Counted from the stretch's first letter, positions 51,669-60,316 are shown. The stretch: 64,000 nucleotides of DNA from Oceanibacterium hippocampi (GCF_900172325.1 NZ_FWFR01000002.1:62001-126000), one strand, 5' to 3'. The notes: generated by a model not told the origin, from the sequence alone. Translations and numbers: made by a program.

Positions 51669-51710
51669 CCAATTATCGCATAAGAAATATTATGTAAAAT
51701 ATTGGAAATG
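51669..51710. other. AT-rich block upstream of the SDR gene
   Basis: A strongly AT-rich stretch in otherwise GC-rich DNA, with GCATAA at 51678 followed by two copies of AATATT. The gap 51522-51793 (272 bases) is otherwise unremarkable. It could be a promoter/UP-type region for the SDR gene or the opposing nucleotidyltransferase gene, or a scar of transfer. A similar block lies past the SDR gene. Confidence 0.45.
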
Positions 51711-51793
51711 GCCCCCCGGACACAGAAGCTTTCCGAAAGGCGCCCGCACAAGGCGCGCGACAGGCCCCGATCGCTTGATCTAACCTCGACTTC

Positions 51794-52540
51794 ATGTCCA
51801 AGCGCATCCTCATCACGGGCGCCAGCCGCGGCATCGGCCGCGCGGTCGCCCTGCTCGCCGGTCACCGCCGCTGGTCGGTCGCCGTCAATTACCGCGACAA
51901 CCGGACGGCCGCCGAGCAGACCGTCAACGCCGTGCGGGCCGCCGGCGGCACCGCGATCGCCGTTCGTGGCGACGTTTCCAGCGAAGCCGATGTCATCGCC
52001 ATGTTCGATGCCGCGACGGACGCCTTCGGCGGTCTCGACGGCGTCGTGAACAATGCCGGCGTCGTGGCGCCCGCGTCGCCGCTCGCCGACATGACACTCG
52101 AGCGGTTGCGCCGGATCTTCGACATCAACGTGCTCGGCGCCTACCTCGTCGCCCGCGAGGCCGCGCGGCGGATGAGCCTCGCCAGCGGCGGTCAAGGCGG
52201 CGCCATCGTTAACCTTTCCTCCGCCGCGGCACGGCTCGGTTCGCCCAACGAGTATGTCGATTATGCCGGTGCCAAGGCCGCCATCGACACCATGACCATC
52301 GGGCTTGCCAAGGAACTCGGGCCGGCCGGGATCCGCGTTAACGCGATCCGGCCCGGACTGATAGAAACCGAGATCCATGCCAGCGGCGGCGCGCCCGACC
52401 GTGCCGAGCGTCTCGGCAAGATGACGCCGATGGGACGCGCCGGTACGGCCGAGGAAGCGGCCGAGGCCGTTATCTGGTTGCTCGACGATCGATCCTCCTA
52501 CGTGACCGGTGCCCTGCTCGACGTTTCAGGCGGCCGATGA
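51794..52540 (+). CDS. Short-chain dehydrogenase/reductase (SDR)
   Basis: A classical 248-residue SDR. The dinucleotide-binding motif is LITGASRGIGRAV (6-18), NNAG at 86-89, Ser142/143, Tyr157 and Lys161 form the catalytic set, and RPGLIETEIHA follows. Basic residues after the glycine motif (NYRDNR) suggest NADP(H). It resembles glucose-1-dehydrogenase/FabG-like SDRs, but substrate is not predictable. It is flanked on both sides by AT-rich blocks, unlike any other gene in the window. Confidence 0.88.
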   Translation: MSKRILITGASRGIGRAVALLAGHRRWSVAVNYRDNRTAAEQTVNAVRAAGGTAIAVRGDVSSEADVIAMFDAATDAFGGLDGVVNNAGVVAPASPLADMTLERLRRIFDINVLGAYLVAREAARRMSLASGGQGGAIVNLSSAAARLGSPNEYVDYAGAKAAIDTMTIGLAKELGPAGIRVNAIRPGLIETEIHASGGAPDRAERLGKMTPMGRAGTAEEAAEAVIWLLDDRSSYVTGALLDVSGGR

Positions 52541-52548
52541 GGCCTTTT

Positions 52549-52620
52549 CGTTTCTAAATCAAACTATCAGAGAAATAGCATAAAATATTGATATTAAGGT
52601 AATATTGAAGTTTTTTAGAC
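52549..52620. other. AT-rich block between the SDR and PACE genes
   Basis: About 70 AT-rich bases right after the SDR stop, containing GCATAAAATATTG at 52578 and another AATATTG nearby, similar to the block before the SDR gene, and a T-run (TTTTTT) at about 52611. It could serve as a promoter for the next gene. The rest of the 241-base gap shows nothing further. Confidence 0.4.
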
Positions 52621-52781
52621 TTGCGATCCGCCGGTTTCGGCCACGCCGCGAAAGACCTGTGCCCGACGAGAGCACCCTTGTCCCGAAAGGCCGCGCAACC
52701 ATATAGCCGGGCAAGCGAGGACGACCTCCCCCGTTACGGGTCTGATTCTGTCGGGACGACCCGATGACCGAGGGGAGCACC

Positions 52782-53264
52782 ATGCGCACCACGCCAGACC
52801 GCATCCGCCACGCCATCAGCTTCGAGATCATCGGTCTCGTCATTGTCACGCCGCTCGGCGCCTCAGCCTTCGACACGCCGCTGGACGTCATCGGCGTCGT
52901 CGCGATCGTCAGCGCGAGTATCGCGACGGCCTGGAACTATCTCTACAACCTGCTGTTCGACCACGCCATGCTGCGGCTCGTCGGAAGCCTCCGCAAGACG
53001 ATCCCGATCCGGGTGCTGCACGCCGTACTGTTCGAGGGCGGACTGCTCATCGTCCTGATGCCGTTCATCGCCTGGTATCTCGGCGTCTCGTGGCTGGACG
53101 CACTGCTGGTCGACGTCTCTTTCGCGGCCTTCTACCTGCTCTACGCCTTTGTCTTCAACTGGGCCTACGACGTCGTGTTCCCGCTGCCGCCCCGGAATTC
53201 GGAAAGCGGTCCGGACGATCACGGTTACGGCGACCGGCAATCCGCCGACCGGGCCGGCTCCTAG
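52782..53264 (+). CDS. PACE-family (AceI-like) multidrug/biocide efflux protein
   Basis: PACE proteins are small four-helix inner-membrane exporters of chlorhexidine, acriflavine or polyamine-like compounds. This 160-residue protein contains two tandem transmembrane pairs, with repeated family signatures: RIRHAISFEIIGL ... WNYLYNLLFDHAM and RVLHAVLFEGGLL ... FNWAYDVVFPLP. The Glu in FE of the first helix matches the essential acidic residue of AceI. ATG 52782 has a strong GAGGGGAGC ribosome-binding site; the upstream ATG at 52764 is less likely. It converges with the MBL gene, overlapping its end by four bases. Confidence 0.9.
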   Translation: MRTTPDRIRHAISFEIIGLVIVTPLGASAFDTPLDVIGVVAIVSASIATAWNYLYNLLFDHAMLRLVGSLRKTIPIRVLHAVLFEGGLLIVLMPFIAWYLGVSWLDALLVDVSFAAFYLLYAFVFNWAYDVVFPLPPRNSESGPDDHGYGDRQSADRAGS

Positions 53265-54028
53265 AATTCGATCACCATGCCATCGTAGGCCGGTTCGACG
53301 CCGGCCGGGAGTTCCGCCTTCAGGGTCGCGTAGTCGAGATCGACATGCATGTTGGTGATGATGGCGCGGGCCGGCCCGACGCGTTCGATCCAGCGGAGCG
53401 CGGTCTCGATATTCGCATGCGTCGAATGGGGTCGGTAACGCATGCCGTCGACCATCCAGGTCGAGACCCCCTCGAGCGCTTCGAACGCCTCGTCCGAAAG
53501 CCCGACGACATCGTTCGAATAGGCGAAGTCGCCGATCCGGAAGCCGTGGCTCGGGATGGTCCCGTGATCCTGTTCGATCGGGATGAAGCGGATGTCGCCA
53601 ACCGTGAACGGCCCGTCGATGACATGGGCGTCGATGATCGGCGGGTACCAGCTCCCTTCCGGCTGCACGAAGCAATAGTCGAAGCGCCGCGACAGCACGT
53701 CGATGGTGCGCGCGTCGCTCCAGGCGCGGAGCCGCGACTGCTGGCGCAGTGCGAGCACGCGCAGTTCGTCGATGCCATGCGCCTGGTCGGCATGCTCATG
53801 CGTCCAGACGACCCCGTCGAGCCGGTCGACCCCGGCGTCGAGAAGCTGTTCGCGGAGATCGGGCGAGGTATCGATCAGCACCCGCGTGCCGTCATCGCCG
53901 TCGACCAGTATCGAGCAGCGCCGACGCCGGTTCTTCGGCTCGTTCGGATCGCAGGCGCCCCAGTCGTTGCCGATCCGCGGTACGCCGCCCGAGGTGCCGC
54001 AGCCAAGCACGGTCACACGCATCGTCAT
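53261..54028 (-). CDS. MBL-fold metal-dependent hydrolase (PhnP-like)
   Basis: The 255-residue protein has a metallo-beta-lactamase fold: VTVLGCGTSGGVPRIG at the N-terminus, the metal motif VVWTHEHADQAHGIDELR, and later IPIEQDHG and RPHSTHANIE, resembling PhnP-type phosphodiesterases. The metal motif ends Asp-Gln rather than Asp-His. The natural substrate is unknown; relatives hydrolyse cyclic ribose or nucleotide phosphodiesters. ATG 54028 overlaps the tatD stop (ATGA). An ATG two codons in is also possible. Confidence 0.88.
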   Translation of the reverse strand: MTMRVTVLGCGTSGGVPRIGNDWGACDPNEPKNRRRRCSILVDGDDGTRVLIDTSPDLREQLLDAGVDRLDGVVWTHEHADQAHGIDELRVLALRQQSRLRAWSDARTIDVLSRRFDYCFVQPEGSWYPPIIDAHVIDGPFTVGDIRFIPIEQDHGTIPSHGFRIGDFAYSNDVVGLSDEAFEALEGVSTWMVDGMRYRPHSTHANIETALRWIERVGPARAIITNMHVDLDYATLKAELPAGVEPAYDGMVIEF

Positions 54029-54807
54029 TCGCCTCCCTGGCAACGCCTGAAGAGGCGGAAGAAATTCGTCGTCGTCGCATCCGCGACCTGCTCGACCGTG
54101 ACGCCCTGCAGCGCCGCGACGGCGGCCGCGGTATGGGCCACGAAGGCCGGCTCGTTGGTCTTGCCGCGATGGGGCACGGGCGCGAGATACGGGCTGTCGG
54201 TCTCGATCAGCAGTCGGTCGAGCGGGAGCGTCCGGACGGTCGCCTGCAAATCCTTCGCGCCCTTGAAGGTGACGATCCCGGACAACGAGATATAGAATCC
54301 CATTTCAATAGATTTTTCAGCGAGTTCGGGTCCAGAACTGAAGCAGTGTATCAGTCCCGGACAGGGGCCGTCCCGCTGCTCTTCCTGGAGGATGCGGATG
54401 GTATCCTTGTCGGCATCGCGGCTATGGACGATCAGTGGCAGGCCGCTTTCCCGGGCGGCGCGGATGTGCAGGCGGAACGATTCCTGCTGGGCGGCGCGCG
54501 GGCTGTGCTCGTAGAAATAGTCGAGCCCGGTCTCGCCGATCCCGACGACCTTCGGATGGCGTGCGAGTTCGAGCAGATGCTCGACGCTCGACGGCGCCTC
54601 CTCGCCCGCCTCGTGCGGATGGACGCCGACCGAGCAGTAGATGTTGTCGAACCGTTCGGCGATCGCCCGCACGCCTGCGAACTGGCTGAGCTTGGTCGAG
54701 ATCGTCACCATGTGGCTGACCCCGGCGTTGCGCGCCCGCGCGACGACGCCCGGCAGATCGTCGATCAGGCCCGGATAATCGAGATGGCAATGGCTGTCGA
54801 CGTACAT
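54025..54807 (-). CDS. tatD: TatD-family metal-dependent DNase/hydrolase
   Basis: TatD proteins are metal-dependent 3'-5' nucleases linked to DNA repair and, for some members, D-aminoacyl-tRNA or RNA clean-up. The 260-residue TIM-barrel protein has the N-terminal metal motif YVDSHCHLDYPG, GIGETGLDYFYEHS, LIVHSRDADKD, LIHCFSSG and LLIETDSPYLAPVPHRG. ATG 54807 gives the conserved N-terminus; the frame opens 26 codons earlier inside holB. It follows holB by 13 bases. Confidence 0.95.
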   Translation of the reverse strand: MYVDSHCHLDYPGLIDDLPGVVARARNAGVSHMVTISTKLSQFAGVRAIAERFDNIYCSVGVHPHEAGEEAPSSVEHLLELARHPKVVGIGETGLDYFYEHSPRAAQQESFRLHIRAARESGLPLIVHSRDADKDTIRILQEEQRDGPCPGLIHCFSSGPELAEKSIEMGFYISLSGIVTFKGAKDLQATVRTLPLDRLLIETDSPYLAPVPHRGKTNEPAFVAHTAAAVAALQGVTVEQVADATTTNFFRLFRRCQGGE

Positions 54808-54820
54808 GGATCTTTCCGGT

Positions 54821-55954
54821 TCAGGCTGGGCGAAGGGTGGCGGAAATGCCAAGGAGGATATTGAGGATCGCGTTCCGTCGATCAAGACTCAGCCGGTCGC
54901 CGCGCGCCAGGAAGGCGGCGTCCTCGGTCCAGCGGTCGAGCCAGCGGCCATGATCGGCGACCGCGAGGAAGCGCCCGGCGACGGCGGCTTCCCCGGGGAC
55001 GATGTCGGGCACGGTCCCGTTCGACGCGGCGGCCCGGATCATCCGGCCGAACCAGCCGTCCATCAGGTCGACGAGCAGGTTGAACTGGGTCTCGGCATCC
55101 TTGCCGGTGGCCCGGGCGGCGAGCTTGAAGGCCGCCTCCTCCCGCCCGCGCGAGAGCGCGTCGAAGGTCGCCACGAGTTCGCGATAGAGACCGAGGCCGC
55201 CGGCACCGGCAAGGCTGAGCGCGCGGCCCGGGCTGCCCTCGCCGAGGCCGGCAAGGGCACGGCGTTCGTCGGCCCCGAGATCGGGCTGCAGTTCGGCCAG
55301 CAGCGCCTCGACGGTGGCGTCGGGCAGTTCCTGCAGGGCGAGCCTGCGACAGCGCGAGACGATCGTCGGCAGGAGCCGGCCCGGCTGGTGCGAGACGAGC
55401 AGGAAGAGCGAATGTGCCGGCGGCTCCTCGAGGATCTTCAGGAGCGCGTTGGCGGCGTTCTCGTTCATGTCGTCGATACTGTCGACGACGACGACCCGCC
55501 AGCGCCCCTCGGCCGGGGTCTGGCCGAAATAGGGCGCGAGCTTGCGGACATCGCCCACCCGGATGGCCGTGAAGTGGCGCTTCTTGTCGAAATCCCATTC
55601 CCGGCGGAGCGTGACCAGCCCACCATGACCGCCGGCGGCGGCCCGCCGGAAGACCGGATTGTCGGCCGCGACCGCGAGGGTCGTCGGGGCGGCCGCCTCG
55701 CCGAACAGCGCGCCCCCCTGCCCGGCATCCTCGGCCAGCACGAAGCGCGCGGCGCGATAGGCGAGCGTCGCCTTGCCGATCCCGCGCGAACCGGCGATCA
55801 GCCAGGCATGCGGCAGGCGGCCGCTCGCCCAGGCGGCGAGGAATGCCGCTTCCGCCGCCTCGTGGCCGAGCAATGCCGGGTTGGCGCGTGGATGGAGAAA
55901 GCCTTCCAGGCGGTTCGATTCCGGGACTTCGGCTTCTTCGAGAACGCGGCTCAC
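54821..55954 (-). CDS. holB: DNA polymerase III subunit delta' (HolB)
   Basis: Delta' is the stator of the clamp loader that puts the beta clamp on DNA. The 377-residue AAA+ protein has AWLIAGSRGIGKATLAYRAA (P-loop), RVVVVDSIDDMNENAANALLKILEEPPAHSLFLLVSHQP (Walker B and sensor 1) and RLLPTIVSRCRRLAL; DNAs reading SRC are the family's arginine-finger region. The start is GTG 55954, overlapping the tmk stop as GTGA. tmk-holB-tatD order is common. Confidence 0.94.
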   Translation of the reverse strand: MSRVLEEAEVPESNRLEGFLHPRANPALLGHEAAEAAFLAAWASGRLPHAWLIAGSRGIGKATLAYRAARFVLAEDAGQGGALFGEAAAPTTLAVAADNPVFRRAAAGGHGGLVTLRREWDFDKKRHFTAIRVGDVRKLAPYFGQTPAEGRWRVVVVDSIDDMNENAANALLKILEEPPAHSLFLLVSHQPGRLLPTIVSRCRRLALQELPDATVEALLAELQPDLGADERRALAGLGEGSPGRALSLAGAGGLGLYRELVATFDALSRGREEAAFKLAARATGKDAETQFNLLVDLMDGWFGRMIRAAASNGTVPDIVPGEAAVAGRFLAVADHGRWLDRWTEDAAFLARGDRLSLDRRNAILNILLGISATLRPA

Positions 55955-56583
55955 CGGAACAGCCTCCCGGCCACGGCCTCGACGGCACGGGCGGCGACCT
56001 CAGCTTCCGGCTGCCCGGCATCGAGGACCACGCAGCGCTCCGGCTCGCGCCGCGCGATATCGAGGAAGCCGTCCCTGAGCCGGGCATGGAAGGCAATGTC
56101 CATGCGCTCGTAGCGGTCTTCCGCCCCGCCCCGCCGGCCGGCCCGGGCAAGGCCCGCCTCGGGCGCGATGTCGAAGATCAGGGTCAGGTCGGGCCGCCCG
56201 CTGGCGCCGACGACCCACTCCTCCAGGGCCTCGATCGGCGCCCGGCCGAGCTCGTGGCCGTAGCCCTGGTAGGCCATGGTGGAATCGGCGAAACGGTCGC
56301 ACAGCACCCATTGCCCGGCGTCGAGCGCCGGCAGGATCTTGCGGGCCAGATGCTCGGCCCGCGCCGCGTAATGGAGCAGGGCTTCCGCCGGCGGCGTCCA
56401 GCGCCCGGTCTCGCCGGTGACGAGCAGCGCGCGGATCGCGTCGGCGCCCGGCGCGCCGCCCGGTTCGCGGGTTTCCACGACGTCGATGTCGCGGCCCCGG
56501 AGCCAGCTCGCCAGGCGCCGGGACTGGGTCGACTTGCCGGCGCCTTCGCCGCCCTCGAGGGTAATGAACCTGCCGCGTTTCAT
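55951..56583 (-). CDS. tmk: Thymidylate kinase
   Basis: Phosphorylates dTMP to dTDP. The 210-residue P-loop kinase has ITLEGGEGAGKSTQSRRL (P-loop at ~10-19), VETREPGGAPGADAIR, the DR(F/Y) motif in VLCDRFADSTMAYQGYG and a lid region with AGRRGGAEDRYERMD. Length is normal. It overlaps holB by four bases and follows dacA by 19 bases, so envelope and replication genes share one unit. Confidence 0.97.
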   Translation of the reverse strand: MKRGRFITLEGGEGAGKSTQSRRLASWLRGRDIDVVETREPGGAPGADAIRALLVTGETGRWTPPAEALLHYAARAEHLARKILPALDAGQWVLCDRFADSTMAYQGYGHELGRAPIEALEEWVVGASGRPDLTLIFDIAPEAGLARAGRRGGAEDRYERMDIAFHARLRDGFLDIARREPERCVVLDAGQPEAEVAARAVEAVAGRLFR

Positions 56584-56602
56584 GGCCCGCTTCTAGCGCG
56601 GC

Positions 56603-57754
56603 CTAGAGCCCGGCGCTACCCCAGATGATGCTCTTCACGGCACTCGTCAGACGGCCGACGAGGCCGAGCTGCTCGACATCGGCGGCGGCCAGCAGCGGCC
56701 GCTCGATCTGGCCGATGCCCGGCGCCGAGACGACCAGGGTCGCGACTTGCGCCCCCCTGGCGATCGGTGCCGGTACCGGTGCGTCGTAAACCACCTTCAC
56801 GGTCATGTCGCGGCGATCGTCGCGCGACAGGGTGACCACCAGCGGTTCCTCGAGGACGAGCGGCACGGTCTCGGCGGTGCCGAGCCAGACGGCCGCGTCC
56901 TCGACCGTTTCGCCTGCCTCGAAGAGTTCGTAATTGTCGAAGTTACGGAATGCCCAGTCGATCAGGCGCTCCGATTCAGCCGAGCGCTGCTTGACGCTGT
57001 CGAGGCCGTTCAGGACCAGCGTGACGCGCCGGCCGTTCTGCGTCGCCGAGGCGACGAGGCCGTAGCCCGATTCCTCGGTGTGGCCGGTCTTCAAGCCATC
57101 AGCGCCGATACTCTTGTAGAGCAGCGGATTGCGGTTGCCCTGCTTGATCCCGCTGTAGGTGAACGAGGTCTCGCCGAAGATCTTGTAATATTGCGGGAAC
57201 TTGTTGATCAGCAGGTGCGCGAGTTCGACCAGTTCGCGGGCGGTCATCCGGTGATCCGGATCGGGCCAGCCGGTGGCGTTCCGGAAGGTGCTCTTCTCCA
57301 GCCCGAGTTCCCGGGCGCGGTCGGTCATCGCCCGCGCGAAGGCCTCCTCGCTGCCGCTCAGGCCCTCGGCGACGACGATGCAGGCATCGTTGCCCGACTG
57401 CACGATGATCCCGTGCAGCAGGTCGCGGACCGATACCCGGCTGTTGACCTCGACGAACATCTTCGAGCCGCCCATGCGCCAGGCCTTCTCGCTGACCGGC
57501 AGGGTGTCGTCCAGCGACAGCGTGCCGTCGGCCAGCCGCTCGAAGACCATGTAGACGGTCATCAGCTTGCTCATCGAGGCGGGCGCCATCAGGCTGTCGG
57601 CGTCGCGTTCGAGCAATACCTGGCCGGTGGTCTCGTCGGTGACGATGGCATGCCGCGCCGCGGTCTCGAAGGCGGATGCAGGCAGCGCCGCCAGCGCGCA
57701 GAGCGCGCCCGCGATCAGCAATGCGCCGGCATGGCGGATTAATGTCGATCCCAT
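56603..57754 (-). CDS. dacA: D-alanyl-D-alanine carboxypeptidase (PBP5/DacA type)
   Basis: Periplasmic class C low-molecular-weight penicillin-binding protein that trims pentapeptides in peptidoglycan. The 383-residue protein has a signal peptide (cleavage probably after ASA, residue 28), the SxxK motif at Ser60-Lys63 (APASMSKLMT), SGN in VQSGNDACI and KTG in GLKTGHTEESGYG. The C-terminal beta domain (PBP5_C) and a final amphipathic stretch for membrane docking follow. ATG 57754 gives the signal peptide; the frame opens earlier. Confidence 0.95.
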   Translation of the reverse strand: MGSTLIRHAGALLIAGALCALAALPASAFETAARHAIVTDETTGQVLLERDADSLMAPASMSKLMTVYMVFERLADGTLSLDDTLPVSEKAWRMGGSKMFVEVNSRVSVRDLLHGIIVQSGNDACIVVAEGLSGSEEAFARAMTDRARELGLEKSTFRNATGWPDPDHRMTARELVELAHLLINKFPQYYKIFGETSFTYSGIKQGNRNPLLYKSIGADGLKTGHTEESGYGLVASATQNGRRVTLVLNGLDSVKQRSAESERLIDWAFRNFDNYELFEAGETVEDAAVWLGTAETVPLVLEEPLVVTLSRDDRRDMTVKVVYDAPVPAPIARGAQVATLVVSAPGIGQIERPLLAAADVEQLGLVGRLTSAVKSIIWGSAGL

Positions 57755-57838
57755 AACCTCTCCCCAAAGCCTAGTCTTCGCTTCACCGCCGCCATGCTCG
57801 CCTGAGAATGGGTCCAAAATTGGGAGCGGCCGCGATTC

Positions 57839-58825
57839 TCAGTCGACGACGATGCGCGCCGACGGATAGCCGGCGCCGATGACGCGGACGAGCAGGCCGT
57901 CCGCCGCGTCGACACTGGCGACCGGGCCGATGCGGACCCGGTAGAAATCAACATCGTCGATCAGCACGTGCGTGACCTCGGTCCGGCCGAAACCGCCGAG
58001 CCTGATCCGCAGCCGTTCGGCGTTCTGGTAGTCGCTGAAGGCGCCGGCCTGGACATAGAGCGCGGTCGGATGGATCGGCATCACCGTGACCTGCTCGGCG
58101 ACCGTCGCCCTGCCCTGCGGCGGCGTCGCCTCGATCGAGGCGACCTGCTGTTCGGCGGCCGGTTCGGGCAGCCTGCGAACCGGGGTCGACGGGGCGGTCG
58201 TGACCCCGCTCGGCGGTGCCAGCGTTTCCGAGGCGACATCGATGCGTGGCGCCGCGGCGACCGCCTTGCGCTCGACCTCGGGCGTCACCGGTTTCGCGAT
58301 CACCGTCCCGCCGTCACCGCCATCGCGGACCAGCTGCACCCGGACCCGGGCCGTGCCCTGGCGCTCGAAATCGAGCAGTTGCGCGGTCCGCCGCGAGACG
58401 TCGATGATGCGACCGGCGACGAACGGCCCGCGATCGTTCACCGTGACGACCAGCGAACGGCCATTCTCGAGATTGGTCACCCGCACCTTGGTCGGCATCG
58501 GCAGCGTCTTGTGCGCGGCGGTCAGCGCGTTCATGTCGAAACTGTCGCCGTTCGCCGTGCGCAGGCCGTGGAAATCGTCGCCGTACCAGGAGGCGATGCC
58601 GGTCTCGTCATAGCTGGCATCGACCTTCGGATAGTACCAGACACCGTTAATCTGATAGGGCTTGCCGACCTTGTACTGCCCGCCGGACGGCGCGCTGGCG
58701 GTGGCTTCGCCGTCGTCGAAGACGTTCTTCGCGGCGTGGGTTGCCAGCTGGAACTCGGCGCAGCCGCCGAGGAGCAGCACGAAAGAAGCGGCGACGGCGA
58801 CGGAGCCGAAACGATCAAAATACAT
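57839..58825 (-). CDS. rlpA: Septal ring lytic transglycosylase RlpA family lipoprotein
   Basis: RlpA cuts denuded glycan strands at the division septum. The 328-residue protein has a lipoprotein signal (LLLGGC, lipidated Cys22), the double-psi beta-barrel domain with GIASWYGDDFHGLRTANG, TVNDRGPFVAGRIIDVSRRTAQLL, a low-complexity linker and a C-terminal SPOR domain (ALYVQAGAFSDYQNAERLRIRL) that binds denuded peptidoglycan. It lies between mltB and dacA in the same direction. Confidence 0.95.
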   Translation of the reverse strand: MYFDRFGSVAVAASFVLLLGGCAEFQLATHAAKNVFDDGEATASAPSGGQYKVGKPYQINGVWYYPKVDASYDETGIASWYGDDFHGLRTANGDSFDMNALTAAHKTLPMPTKVRVTNLENGRSLVVTVNDRGPFVAGRIIDVSRRTAQLLDFERQGTARVRVQLVRDGGDGGTVIAKPVTPEVERKAVAAAPRIDVASETLAPPSGVTTAPSTPVRRLPEPAAEQQVASIEATPPQGRATVAEQVTVMPIHPTALYVQAGAFSDYQNAERLRIRLGGFGRTEVTHVLIDDVDFYRVRIGPVASVDAADGLLVRVIGAGYPSARIVVD

Positions 58826-58868
58826 TATCTTGTATCATTGCCCGGAATGGATACGAGGATATGGTAGT

Positions 58869-59843
58869 CTAGCGGTCGCCTATCGCGTCGGCAAGGTGGC
58901 CGACGGCCATCGCGAAATATGTCGAGCGGTTCCATTTCAGGATCGTCCGGTAATTGTCGTAGACGAGGAAGGCAGGGCCGCCCTCGCCCGCCGGCAGGAC
59001 CACGGAGGCCGGCAGCTGGCGGGTCGGCAGGTCGCCACCGTCGGCCCGTCGCAGGCCAAGCGCCTGCCACTCGCCCAGCGGCTTGACGACCTTCAGGTCG
59101 GCGAGCGCGGGATCGAAGCCGGCCGGCAGGCGGACCGCCCTGCCCCAGGTCTGGTCGTCCTTCCACCCCGAGCGCCGGAGATAGTTGGCGGCCGAGCCGA
59201 AGACATCGAGCGGCGTCGTCCAGATGTCCTTGCGCCCGTCGCTATCCTCATCAACGGCGAAGTTGAGGAAGCTCGACGGCATGAACTGGCTCTGGCCCAT
59301 CGCCCCGGCCCAGGAGCCGACCATCGCCTCGGGCGCGATATGGCCCTGTTCGAGAATGGTGAGCGCATTCAGGAGCTCACCCCGGAAATACTTGCTGCGC
59401 CGCCCGTCGTAGGCGAGCGTGGCGAGCGCCTGCACGACCTTGAAGCCGCCGGTGACACGGCCGAAATCGGTCTCGATGCCCCAGAGCGCGACGATGAAGC
59501 GGGGCTGCACCTGGTGCGCGCGGGCGACCGCTTCCAGCGCCGCGCGGTTCTCGGCCAGCTTCTCGCGGCCCTTGCGGATCCGCGCCTCGGGCACGACCCG
59601 TTCCATGTACTGCTGGAAGGTGAGCGTGAATTCGGGCTGCTTGCGGTCGAGTTCGACGACCCTCGGGATCGGCTCGATCCCGGCGAGCGCGGCGTCGAGC
59701 GTCGCCTCGGATATCCCCTTCTCGCGGGCTTCGGCGCGCAGGGCCTGGAGCCAGTCGGGAAAGGGCTCCGCGGCGGCTGCCGGAAAGGCGGCAACGGCGA
59801 AGAGCACGGCAAGGGCAAGCGAGCGGCGGCGGGTTGCGATCAT
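58869..59843 (-). CDS. mltB: Lytic murein transglycosylase (MltB family)
   Basis: The 324-residue exported protein has a signal peptide (cleavage near AAAA, residue 25), the catalytic Glu124 in FIVALWGIETDFGRVTGG, and family motifs MVGSWAGAMGQSQFMPSSFLNFAVDEDSDGRKDIW split around the substrate groove and SAANYLRRSGW. It cuts the MurNAc-GlcNAc bond with formation of anhydro-MurNAc. It has no lipobox, so it is soluble in the periplasm. First gene of the mltB-rlpA-dacA-tmk-holB-tatD-MBL direction. Confidence 0.94.
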   Translation of the reverse strand: MIATRRRSLALAVLFAVAAFPAAAAEPFPDWLQALRAEAREKGISEATLDAALAGIEPIPRVVELDRKQPEFTLTFQQYMERVVPEARIRKGREKLAENRAALEAVARAHQVQPRFIVALWGIETDFGRVTGGFKVVQALATLAYDGRRSKYFRGELLNALTILEQGHIAPEAMVGSWAGAMGQSQFMPSSFLNFAVDEDSDGRKDIWTTPLDVFGSAANYLRRSGWKDDQTWGRAVRLPAGFDPALADLKVVKPLGEWQALGLRRADGGDLPTRQLPASVVLPAGEGGPAFLVYDNYRTILKWNRSTYFAMAVGHLADAIGDR

Positions 59844-59932
59844 CGTACCATCCTAGCGTCGTCCTTGCGCCTTGTGCCATAACAGGCGGGGCCAACGCAA
59901 CGTCGGCGGAACGAACCTGACAGGAGCTGGGA

Positions 59933-60316
59933 ATGATCAAGCGGGGCTTCAAGGCGCTGATCGCGGAAGCGAACGCGTCCATCGAAACGATTTCCGTGCA
60001 GGACGCCCTCGCCCTGCACGGTCGGCCCGACGTCGCCTTCGTCGATGTCCGCGAACAGATTGAGCGCCAGTCGGGCGGCACGATCGCCGGCGCCGTCTCC
60101 GCGCCGCGCGGATTCCTCGAGTTCATCGCCGACCCGGAAGGGCCGATGCACCGCCCGGAACTGTCGAGCGGCAAGCGGCTGGTCCTCTTCTGCGCCTCGG
60201 GCGGGCGTTCAACACTGGCCGTCAAGACCTTGACGGATATGGGAATCGATAACGTCTGCCACATCGCCGGCGGGTTCGCCGCCTGGCGCCAGGCGGGCGG
60301 CCCGACCGAGGTCTGA
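59933..60316 (+). CDS. Rhodanese-like sulfurtransferase
   Basis: A single-domain 127-residue rhodanese with the active-site Cys87 in LVLFCASGGRSTLA, VAFVDVREQIERQSGGTIAGAV at the N-terminal side and HIAGGFAAWRQAGG at the end. The six-residue loop after Cys (ASGGRS) fits sulfur transfer rather than the arsenate/phosphatase type. ATG 59933 follows AGGAGCTGGGA. Divergent from mltB by 89 bases; its sulfur acceptor is unknown. Confidence 0.93.
   Translation: MIKRGFKALIAEANASIETISVQDALALHGRPDVAFVDVREQIERQSGGTIAGAVSAPRGFLEFIADPEGPMHRPELSSGKRLVLFCASGGRSTLAVKTLTDMGIDNVCHIAGGFAAWRQAGGPTEV

Noticed and set aside
52559-52891. Minus-strand frame across the AT-rich block and the start of the PACE gene
   Set aside because: Antisense to the PACE start, mixed composition and no ribosome-binding site or motif.
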